Assembly (NCBI GenBank): GCA_012744275.1
Contig: JAAYIE010000042.1
Span: 1 to 64,000 of the forward strand
DNA from: Desulfobulbaceae bacterium
GTDB lineage: Bacteria > Desulfobacterota > Desulfobulbia > Desulfobulbales > Desulfobulbaceae
Direction of reading: 5' to 3'
Length of the DNA stretch: 64,000 nucleotides
The translations under genes and the position numbers were made by a program. The notes beneath the pieces are model-generated. The model saw only the letters and a list, made by a program, of their open reading frames with translations, was not told the origin of the DNA and made no database searches. Below, one piece after another: positions 9,195 to 16,046 of the stretch. Numbering within the stretch: the stretch's first letter is position 1; the number at the start of each line of letters is the position of its first letter.

Positions 9195-10153
9195 GATTCA
9201 ATAAAAACATTCGTCATGGAGCCGGACAAAACACCTGTCACCTGTACAAAGAGAAAATATCCGGCAGAAAAAGTGGCAGCGAACTGGGCACATCCCAGCG
9301 GCTATCGCCACTTGGTTGATCAAGTTAGATGCAACAAACTAAGCAACTGGACATGGCGGTTGGTTTATCAAAGCGATGTGGACGAAGATCAGCATATTTA
9401 TGTCGCTTAAATACAAGATGAACATGCTGCCATTGCTACAGCGCGCTCATCTGGAATTAAGGCATCTGGCCGAATTTGATCCGTGGCGGGAGCGCGAAAT
9501 CGAGATACAAGAGATGCGCCAATCTGAACAAACCAGCAGCGCTATTGTCTGTACAATCTGGAACTACTAACAGGTGTATCTGAAGATGCGTGGCAAGGCA
9601 GTAATAATTAATTCCGGCAATATATAGAAAATAGGCTTGGAGGCAAGAAAAATCGGGAATTGAGGGCTATTTTTTTATCAGTGCAGCGCCAGAGAGGACA
9701 GACTGGTGGTATTTCCAGAAGAAAAATTGACCTGGCAATTAATGGCGATGAAATAAGGCAGCGACAATCAACCACCACCAATTTTTGCGGTAAAGCCACG
9801 CTGCTACAGCACGGTTTGCACGAACAAGCGGTAGCCACCCTGAGTTTTTATGGTGCTATCCTGCACCGTGCTCCCGCTGACGTGCATCTTTTTCAACACG
9901 CCAGCACGTTTCTACAACTCTCCCCCTCTACGGTCAAAACGGTAACCACAGGAGCAGCGCACACTTCACGCCCCTTGCTTTTGCTGTTAATACGCGCGGG
10001 ACCATCGTGCCGCCCCGCCTTGGGTCGGATCAGCTCATGACTGCGGCAGATGTAGGCTGTTTTGACCCGCCCGCAATCTTGGCAATCGGTCCTGTTCCAT
10101 GCTATAAACCAAGGTAGATGTGGGGGCGTTCCGTGTTACTTATCCAACCCTGT
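9195..10153. other. Gene-poor region between nhaA and pyrC
   Basis: About 960 bp with no gene I can support. Plus-strand frames of 60-126 residues exist (9216-9410, 9376-9570, 9660-10040). They have no recognisable motif, no convincing ribosome site and overlapping shadows on the other strand. The longest, 9660-10040, would encode a 126-residue protein ending in a Leu-rich stretch; I do not recognise it. The nhaA promoter should lie just above 9194. The region may hold decayed coding sequence or an undetected small RNA. Confidence 0.4.
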
Positions 10154-11152
10154 TTAATTGTCTTGATCAGCAAAACTCCATTGCAGCTCCTGTCCGGCCA
10201 GAAAGGGCCGAACCGTGCCATACACCTCCGGCACCCGCCAGCTCTTCTGCCGCAATTGGACCATTTTTTCTGGTGGCTTAATCCTGTAGAAGCGAACTGC
10301 GTTTCCCGTAACAAAGGTCTGCAACGCCTCCAGGCAGCCGGCCCCGTCAAAGAGCTGCACCAGCATGGGCAGGGCTACAGGCGCAGAAAAGATACCAGCC
10401 GCACAGCCGCAGCATTCCTTGGCATGGCGGGGATGGGGTGCTGAATCCGAACCGAACATCAGCTGGGGGTGGCCCTGCAGAACTGCCTGGCGCAGCGCGT
10501 CACGGTCGCGTGGTGTTTTTGCAATCGGTTTACAGAACAGGTGCGGCTGCAGCAATCCACCGGCAACATCATCAAGGGTCAAAAGCAGGTGATGTAGGGT
10601 AACGGTGGCGGCCACATTGTTATACCGCTCCAAAAATTCAAGAGATGCGGCGGTACTGATATGCTCCATGACCACACGGAGTTTTGGGAAATTACCTGCC
10701 AATTTAGCATAGACCTGCAAAAATTCCGTTTCCCGATCCATAACAAAACCACTGCTTTCACCATGCACCAAAAGCGGGATATCCAGCTCTTCAAGCAGGG
10801 ATACAGTAGCGGCAATACTATCAAAATCTCGCACTCCGGCATCGCTTTGGGTCGTAATTCCGGCCGGATACAGCTTTATTCCGATAATATCCTGCCGGAC
10901 GGCCAAGAGTTCTTCCCGGGTATATTCACGAAAAAACAAGGTCATGTAGGGAATAAAGGTATCTGTCCCACAGGCGGAAACAATTGCACGCCGATAGCTG
11001 ACAAGCCGGTCCCGGCTGTTTACGGGTTGCACCAGATTCGGCATGATGACCGCGCCCGCAAAGGACCGCGCGCTCAACGGAGCAACGAGTTGCAGCATCT
11101 CCTGCTCACGCAGGTGCAGATGCATATCAAGGGGAGATTGGAGGGCCAGCAT
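10154..11152 (-). CDS. pyrC: Dihydroorotase (PyrC type)
   Basis: A 332-residue amidohydrolase that cyclises carbamoyl-aspartate to dihydroorotate, the third step of pyrimidine synthesis. The metal ligand motif MHLHLRE is at residues 10-16. The carboxylated lysine is in GIKLYPAG near residue 95. Further ligands are LVHGES and MEHIST, and the last aspartate is in FGSDSAPHPRH. It resembles the short E. coli-type PyrC (348 residues) rather than the PyrB-associated long form. It stands between the liv operon and a gene-poor region, with a 60-bp gap to livF. No Shine-Dalgarno is obvious before the ATG. Confidence 0.93.
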   Translation of the reverse strand: MLALQSPLDMHLHLREQEMLQLVAPLSARSFAGAVIMPNLVQPVNSRDRLVSYRRAIVSACGTDTFIPYMTLFFREYTREELLAVRQDIIGIKLYPAGITTQSDAGVRDFDSIAATVSLLEELDIPLLVHGESSGFVMDRETEFLQVYAKLAGNFPKLRVVMEHISTAASLEFLERYNNVAATVTLHHLLLTLDDVAGGLLQPHLFCKPIAKTPRDRDALRQAVLQGHPQLMFGSDSAPHPRHAKECCGCAAGIFSAPVALPMLVQLFDGAGCLEALQTFVTGNAVRFYRIKPPEKMVQLRQKSWRVPEVYGTVRPFLAGQELQWSFADQDN

Positions 11153-11212
11153 GGAGAATAGGAGGTTATTTCAACTTGAGATCAAAGATGTTTGTACAGA
11201 AATGGAGCAAAC

Positions 11213-11923
11213 TCAGGAGCCGCCCAAATAAGCATCGAGCACTTCGGGATTGGTGAGGAGATCATCAGCCTGGCCGGAAAGAATAATGTTGCCCACCTCA
11301 AGCACGTAACCCCGGTGCGCGAGGCGCAATGCCGCCTTGGCATTTTGTTCCACCAACACCACGGTTACCCCGCTGGCGTTGATCTCCTGAATGGTTTGGA
11401 AAATGGCTTTGACCAAAAGCGGCGCCAAGCCCAGACTGGGTTCATCCAAAAGCAGTATCTTGGGGTCGCTCATCAGGGCGCGGCCAATGGCCAGCATTTG
11501 CTGTTCGCCACCACTCAAAGTGCCGGCCAGCTGATGTTTGCGCTCATCCAGGCGGGGAAAAAGTTCGTAAATCCATTTGCGGGTGCGGGCTATTTGCTCT
11601 TTATCCGTAATGGTATAGGCCCCCAGGTTAATATTTTCCTGCACAGTTAATGTACCGAAAACACGGCGGCCTTCGGGCGACTGGCTAATGCGTGCCTTCA
11701 CCACCTGATGTGCGGGCAGTTTGTGCAGAGGTCGACCTTCAAAAAGGATTTCGCCCTGTGAGGCCTTGACCAAACCGCTGATGGCAAGAAGTGTAGTAGA
11801 CTTGCCGGCTCCGTTTGCGCCTAGGATGGTGACAATCTCCCCTTCCCCCACCTCCAGGTTGATACCGTGGAGGACTTCCACATTGCCGTACTTGACGTGC
11901 AGATCTTTTATTTCAAGCAGCAT
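11213..11923 (-). CDS. livF: Branched-chain amino-acid ABC transporter ATP-binding protein LivF
   Basis: A 236-residue ABC ATPase of the HAAT family. The Walker A is GANGAGKST, the signature is TLSGGEQQMLAIGRAL and the Walker B is ILLLDEPSLGLAP, followed by the His-loop-equivalent region VVLVEQN. The short C-terminus without extension is typical of LivF. It is the last gene of livKHMGF, and its start codon overlaps the livG stop by one base. With LivG it powers import of Leu/Ile/Val or related amino acids through LivH-LivM. Confidence 0.95.
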   Translation of the reverse strand: MLLEIKDLHVKYGNVEVLHGINLEVGEGEIVTILGANGAGKSTTLLAISGLVKASQGEILFEGRPLHKLPAHQVVKARISQSPEGRRVFGTLTVQENINLGAYTITDKEQIARTRKWIYELFPRLDERKHQLAGTLSGGEQQMLAIGRALMSDPKILLLDEPSLGLAPLLVKAIFQTIQEINASGVTVVLVEQNAKAALRLAHRGYVLEVGNIILSGQADDLLTNPEVLDAYLGGS

Positions 11924-12696
11924 CAGATACCGTCGTCGTTGTCTGCGCCAAGGTAGGCTTCGATCACTTTAGGATTGGTCTGAATCTCTACTGGCGTGCC
12001 TTCGGCAATCTTACGGCCGTATTCAATCACCACCAGATAGTCGCAGGCCATCATCACCAGCTTCATGTCATGCTCAATCAATAGAATACTCAGGCCCTGC
12101 TGCCCCATTTTTGCGATCAGGCCGATGAGTTCCTGGGTCTCCTGCTCATTCATGCCACCGGCAGGCTCATCCAAAATCAATAGACGGGGCTGGGTGGCCA
12201 GAGCGCGCGCGATTTCAAGTAGCCGCTGATTGCCGTAGGATAAGTTCTTGGCCAGTTGATCCGCACTGGACTCAAGGCCAACAAAGGCGAGTGCATCCAT
12301 GGATTGACGCAGGGCCTGCTGCTCCTCCAGCCTTTGCCCCAGGGTATGGAAGAGGGAGCCGAACAGGCCGGTGCGCATGCGACAGTGGCAACCGGCCAGC
12401 ACGTTTTCCAGCACCGTCATGTTCTGAAAAAGGCGGATGGTCTGGAAGGTACGCGCTATGCCAAGGGCAACAATCTGGTGGGTTGGCTTTGCACGAATGG
12501 ACTGTCCTTGAAAAAAGACATCCCCGCCATCCGGCTGGTAATTACCGGTGATCAGGTTAAAGACCGTGGTTTTACCGGCACCGTTGGGTCCGATCAGACC
12601 GACCACGCTACCCTCCTCCATGGAGAAACTCACCCGGTCAACGGCAACCAGCCCGCCGAAACGCTTGTTCAGATGATCCAGGCGAAGAATACTCAC
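11923..12696 (-). CDS. livG: Branched-chain amino-acid ABC transporter ATP-binding protein LivG
   Basis: A 257-residue ABC ATPase. The Walker A is GPNGAGKTT, the signature is NLSYGNQRLLEIARAL (LSYGxQR is characteristic of LivG), the Walker B is LLILDEPAGGMN, and the H-loop is LLIEHDMKLVM. The C-terminal tail GTPVEIQTNPKVIEAYLG is the family extension. Its start overlaps the livM stop by 4 bp, so the transporter genes are tightly coupled. Confidence 0.95.
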   Translation of the reverse strand: MSILRLDHLNKRFGGLVAVDRVSFSMEEGSVVGLIGPNGAGKTTVFNLITGNYQPDGGDVFFQGQSIRAKPTHQIVALGIARTFQTIRLFQNMTVLENVLAGCHCRMRTGLFGSLFHTLGQRLEEQQALRQSMDALAFVGLESSADQLAKNLSYGNQRLLEIARALATQPRLLILDEPAGGMNEQETQELIGLIAKMGQQGLSILLIEHDMKLVMMACDYLVVIEYGRKIAEGTPVEIQTNPKVIEAYLGADNDDGI

Positions 12697-13643
12697 GACA
12701 GTTCCCGTATGGAATCAAGATTATACTTGCGTGGCCTGGCTGGCAAAAGACCTTGGGGGCGAACAATCATCATCACCATCAGGGCCAGACCAAAAATCAG
12801 CAGACGGGCATTGGCGAAATCACGGAAGAGTTCGGGTAAACCCATAACGAGAAAGGCGCCGAGGATAACACCTGGGATGCTCCCGGATCCACCAAGAATA
12901 ACAATCATGAAAAGCTGCACCGATTCCCAGAAGTTAAAAGATTCTGGTGAAATAATGGTCATCTTGGTGGCAAAAAGGGTGCCGCACATGCCAGCCCAGC
13001 CGGCGCCCAGAACAAAGGCGGCCAGTTTGTAGCGGGCGGTGTGAATACCGCTGCCCTCGGCCGCCACCTCGTCCTCTTTTAGGTATTTCAGGGCACGGCC
13101 AAAGCGGGAATTTTCCAGGAGCGAAAAGAGCAGCACAGTCAGCGCGGCAAAAAACCAGATCAGGTAGAAAAAATGAATGGGTTGGGTGATTCTGAATCCG
13201 AAAATTTCTGGCCTGGAAATACCGAAAATCCCATTGGCACCACCTGTCATCCCAAAAACATCGTTAATGAGGGCGATGCGCACAATCTCAACCATACCAA
13301 TGGTGACAATGAGCAGGTAATCACCCCGCAGGTGGATAATTGGCCGGGCCACTATCAGCGCAAAAAGCGAGGCGGCTATACCGCTGGCTGGAAGCGCCCA
13401 TAGAACAGGGATGCCGTAGCGGGTGTTGATGATAGCGGTAGTATACGCACCAATAGCGTAAAATGCCGCGTGTCCCATGTGAAACATGCCGGCATACCCG
13501 AGAATGATATTCAGACTCAGGGCAAGTATGAGATACAAACCGACACTGTTGAGTACATCCACCCAGTATCGATCAAGCAGTAGGGGAGTTGCAGCAAGCA
13601 GGGCAAAAAAGACTATGTAACCAAGCCAATTCGCATTTTTCAT
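12693..13643 (-). CDS. livM: Branched-chain amino-acid ABC transporter permease LivM
   Basis: A 316-residue hydrophobic permease with about 10 helices. LNIILGYAGMFHMGHAAFYAIGAY is the conserved N-terminal LivM segment (Leu-rich helix, then G-Y-x-G). The EAA-like cytoplasmic loop is GRALKYLKEDEVAAEGSGI. The family C-terminus GGSGSIPGVILGAF precedes a short charged tail. It overlaps livH by 4 bp (ATGA). It forms the membrane pore with LivH. Confidence 0.95.
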   Translation of the reverse strand: MKNANWLGYIVFFALLAATPLLLDRYWVDVLNSVGLYLILALSLNIILGYAGMFHMGHAAFYAIGAYTTAIINTRYGIPVLWALPASGIAASLFALIVARPIIHLRGDYLLIVTIGMVEIVRIALINDVFGMTGGANGIFGISRPEIFGFRITQPIHFFYLIWFFAALTVLLFSLLENSRFGRALKYLKEDEVAAEGSGIHTARYKLAAFVLGAGWAGMCGTLFATKMTIISPESFNFWESVQLFMIVILGGSGSIPGVILGAFLVMGLPELFRDFANARLLIFGLALMVMMIVRPQGLLPARPRKYNLDSIRELS

Positions 13644-14545
13644 ATTTTTTCAGCCACCCGCTCCCCCAAAAGCCCGGTGGGCCGCACGATCAAGATGAGA
13701 ATCAACACAAAAAAAGCAATCGCGTCTTTCCAGGCAATGGAAATGTAGGCAGCGCCCAGGGCCTCAATCACTCCTAAAAGTAAGCCACCAACCATGGCTC
13801 CGGGAATATTGCCGATTCCACCAAGGATAGCGGCGGTAAAGGCTTTGAGCCCGTAGATCCAGCCCATGGTAAAGTTGATCTGTCCGTAGTAGACACCGAC
13901 CATCAGTCCGGCTGCTCCGCCTAAAGCAGGACCAATGAAAAACACGATCATGATGACAAAGTTAACATCTATACCCATCAGGCGAGCGGCCCCCTGGTCA
14001 ATAGCAGCAGCGCGTATGGCGGTACCGATCTTTGTCTTCTGCACGAAAAGGTAGAGGGCTATCATCATCACGACCGAAGCCAAGAGGATGATGATACGCA
14101 TCAAGGGGATGGACAGGCCGAAAATATTGATCGGTACCACGGGCAGCAGATCCTGGGGATACACATAAAATTTTGCCCCATAGATCAACATGATCGCGTT
14201 TTGAAAGAAGATGGAGGCACCCAGGGCAGAGACCACCGCGGAAAGCCGGGGAGATTGTCGTAAAGGACGGTAGGCGGTACGCTCAAGCAGAATGCCAATG
14301 ATCCCCACCAGGCCCATAACCATGACTGCTAAAATAAAGAGACCAAGAAAGCCACCCACATAATCGTTGAGTGCAAGCGAGGTCAGGAGGGTAAGGCCGA
14401 GATAGGCTCCAATCGTAAAAAGATCGCCATGGGCAAAGTTAATGAGCTTTAAAACTCCGTAGACCATGGTGTAGCCGAGTGCGATCAGCGCATAAATGCC
14501 GCCGACCGCAAGACCATTGGTCAACTGCTGAAAAAACTGTTCCAT
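13640..14545 (-). CDS. livH: Branched-chain amino-acid ABC transporter permease LivH
   Basis: A 301-residue permease. Landmarks are FFQQLTNGLAVGGIYALIALGYTMVYG at the N-terminus, LINFAHGDLFTIGAYLGL, the EAA-like loop IDQGAARLMGIDVN and the C-terminal GGIGNIPGAMVGGLLLG. An upstream in-frame ATG exists at 14563. I prefer 14545, because GGAG lies 4 nt before it and the upstream ATG abuts a strong stem-loop. It is the first permease gene after the binding-protein gene. Confidence 0.95.
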   Translation of the reverse strand: MEQFFQQLTNGLAVGGIYALIALGYTMVYGVLKLINFAHGDLFTIGAYLGLTLLTSLALNDYVGGFLGLFILAVMVMGLVGIIGILLERTAYRPLRQSPRLSAVVSALGASIFFQNAIMLIYGAKFYVYPQDLLPVVPINIFGLSIPLMRIIILLASVVMMIALYLFVQKTKIGTAIRAAAIDQGAARLMGIDVNFVIMIVFFIGPALGGAAGLMVGVYYGQINFTMGWIYGLKAFTAAILGGIGNIPGAMVGGLLLGVIEALGAAYISIAWKDAIAFFVLILILIVRPTGLLGERVAEKI

Positions 14546-14563
14546 AAGGCTCCATAGGCCCAT

Positions 14564-14591
14564 AGGGCTGCTGGGATATCCCAGCTGCCCT
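14564..14591 (-). promoter_or_regulatory. Intercistronic stem-loop between livK and livH
   Basis: An almost perfect 28-nt inverted repeat: AGGGC-T-GCTGGGAT pairs with ATCCCAGC-T-GCCCT, 5 + 8 bp with one mismatch and essentially no loop in the DNA form. It lies 21 bp beyond the livK stop and just before livH on the transcribed strand. No T-run follows it. The placement suits an mRNA-processing or 3'-protecting element that keeps the binding-protein message more abundant than the permease message (inference). Confidence 0.6.
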
Positions 14592-14611
14592 GAAAATTAC
14601 ACCATAATGGT

Positions 14612-15733
14612 TTACGGCTCCAGTACGAATTGTCCCTGGCTGTCCACCTTGTAGACGCGGTAGACTTCACCAACGCGGTCACCCTTGTCGTCAAAGGCGA
14701 GGGTGCCGGTCAGACCAGGGTAGCCTTTCAGGGAAGACTTCAGGTATGCGGAGAGCTTCTCTGCCTCAACCGACTCTGTTTTCTTGATGGCCTCTACAAT
14801 CACCCGAAAACCGTCACCGGCAAGCACAGGATAGATAGATTTGGGCACATTGCCATACTTCTTGGTGAAGGCGTCGACAAAGGATTTGGCCTCGGCCGTA
14901 TCCAAGTCTTTGGGCAGAGGCGGGCTGAGGAAATAAAAACCTTCAGCCGCAGCTGCGCCGGCGGTTTCAACCAGGGCGGGATTATTCACCGCATCACCAC
15001 CCATGAAGGGGATGTCCCAGCCCATTTCCTTTTTCTGGCGCAGCAAAAGACCGGCTTCCGGATAGTAACCGGTAAAGAAAACGAAATCCGGATTTGCAGC
15101 CTTCAGCTTAGTGAGAATGGCGTTGTAGTCCCGCTCGCCAGGGGTAAGGGCATCGAAAAAGACCACGTCAACATTGGCGGCCTTCAAATTGGCTCGGCTT
15201 TCCTCGGCAAGGCCCTTGGCGTATGAGGTATTGTCATGCAGGATGGCAATCTTTTTCATCCCCAGTTTCTGGATGGTGGCGGTGGCAACTTTGCCCTGCT
15301 CATCATCGCGGGGACAGGTCCTGAAAAAATTCTTCAGTCCCTTTTCAGACAGTCTGATTGCGGTGGAGCCGTTGGCAATCTGCACAATAGCGGCTTCGTC
15401 ATAAATGTTTTGCGACGCTTCGGTAATGGAGGAGCCATAGGTGCCGATAACGGCGATGATACCCCGGGTAGCCAGGCGGTTGGCTGCAAGGGATGCTGTG
15501 CGCGGATCTCCGCCATCATCTTCGGTCAGTATTTCGATCTTCCTGCCCAACACACCGCCCTGCTGATTATACTGATCAGCCAGCAGATCCACAACCTGCT
15601 TCATTTCCTGCCCTTCACTGGCCCAGGATCCGGTCATCGGGCCCATAAGACCGATTTTCACCGTGTCGGCGGCAAATAATCCGGGCGCCAGCAGAAGACA
15701 TAATGCCGCAGTCCAACCCACGATTTTTTTCAT
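14612..15733 (-). CDS. livK: Branched-chain amino-acid ABC transporter substrate-binding protein
   Basis: A 373-residue periplasmic binding protein (type 1 periplasmic fold). A signal peptide MKKIVGWTAALCLLLAPGLFA is cleaved around residue 21. The mature protein starts with DTVKIGLMGPMTGSWASEGQ, the usual start of LivJ/LivK-type domains. It continues with the GVIGTYGS-like ligand segment (IIAVIGTYGSSI) and GERDYNAILTKLK. A good ribosome site (AAGGAGG) precedes the ATG. As the first gene it probably sets operon expression. The ligand could be any hydrophobic or small amino acid, since paralogues in this family vary. Confidence 0.93.
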   Translation of the reverse strand: MKKIVGWTAALCLLLAPGLFAADTVKIGLMGPMTGSWASEGQEMKQVVDLLADQYNQQGGVLGRKIEILTEDDGGDPRTASLAANRLATRGIIAVIGTYGSSITEASQNIYDEAAIVQIANGSTAIRLSEKGLKNFFRTCPRDDEQGKVATATIQKLGMKKIAILHDNTSYAKGLAEESRANLKAANVDVVFFDALTPGERDYNAILTKLKAANPDFVFFTGYYPEAGLLLRQKKEMGWDIPFMGGDAVNNPALVETAGAAAAEGFYFLSPPLPKDLDTAEAKSFVDAFTKKYGNVPKSIYPVLAGDGFRVIVEAIKKTESVEAEKLSAYLKSSLKGYPGLTGTLAFDDKGDRVGEVYRVYKVDSQGQFVLEP

Positions 15734-15816
15734 GGCTTCCTCCTTGGGGAAAAGTCTGATTAAGGGAAATCATTTGACCATCAAGACCTGGCCATTACGA
15801 TCTTGCCAGAATAATT

Positions 15817-15845
15817 TTCCTAACAATAAATGCCTTGGATGTCAA
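15817..15845 (-). promoter_or_regulatory. Candidate sigma70 promoter for the liv operon
   Basis: On the minus strand TTGACA (15840-15845) is followed after 17 nt by TAGGAA (15817-15822). The -35 matches the consensus perfectly; the -10 is only a fair match. It lies about 85 bp before the livK start. Confidence 0.45.
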
Positions 15846-15900
15846 TTTCCATTCACGCTGATGTTTGCAGGCGGCCCTCTTTTTAAGCGCTATAATCTCT

Positions 15901-15928
15901 TTGCAAATTAAAGTGAACATGTCATAAT
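15901..15928 (+). promoter_or_regulatory. Candidate sigma70 promoter for bamA
   Basis: TTGCAA (15901-15906), a 16-nt spacer, then CATAAT (15923-15928). This predicts a leader of about 110 nt before the bamA ATG at 16047. Confidence 0.5.
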
Positions 15929-16046
15929 GCCGAACTGAAGAATAGTACTGAACCTCCTGAAAAAGCATAATTTCATCAGGCTGCTTTTCCAGTAGTGCAC
16001 AGCAATCGAACCTACTGGCTGATAGATCTAGGAAAAGGAATAGACC

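Larger units (their letters stand above)
15734..16046. other. Divergent promoter region between livK and bamA
   Basis: A 313-bp region read outwards in both directions. It contains the livK and bamA promoter candidates listed separately. It also holds an imperfect 11-bp inverted repeat with arms 15957-15967 and 15982-15992 (CTGAAAAAGCA / TGCTTTTCCAG), which would fall within the bamA leader. No coding frame is supported. Confidence 0.5.

Noticed and set aside
9660-10040. 126-residue plus-strand frame in the gene-poor region
   Set aside because: It has no ribosome site, no recognisable motif and an equally open minus strand. It is kept only as part of the region description.
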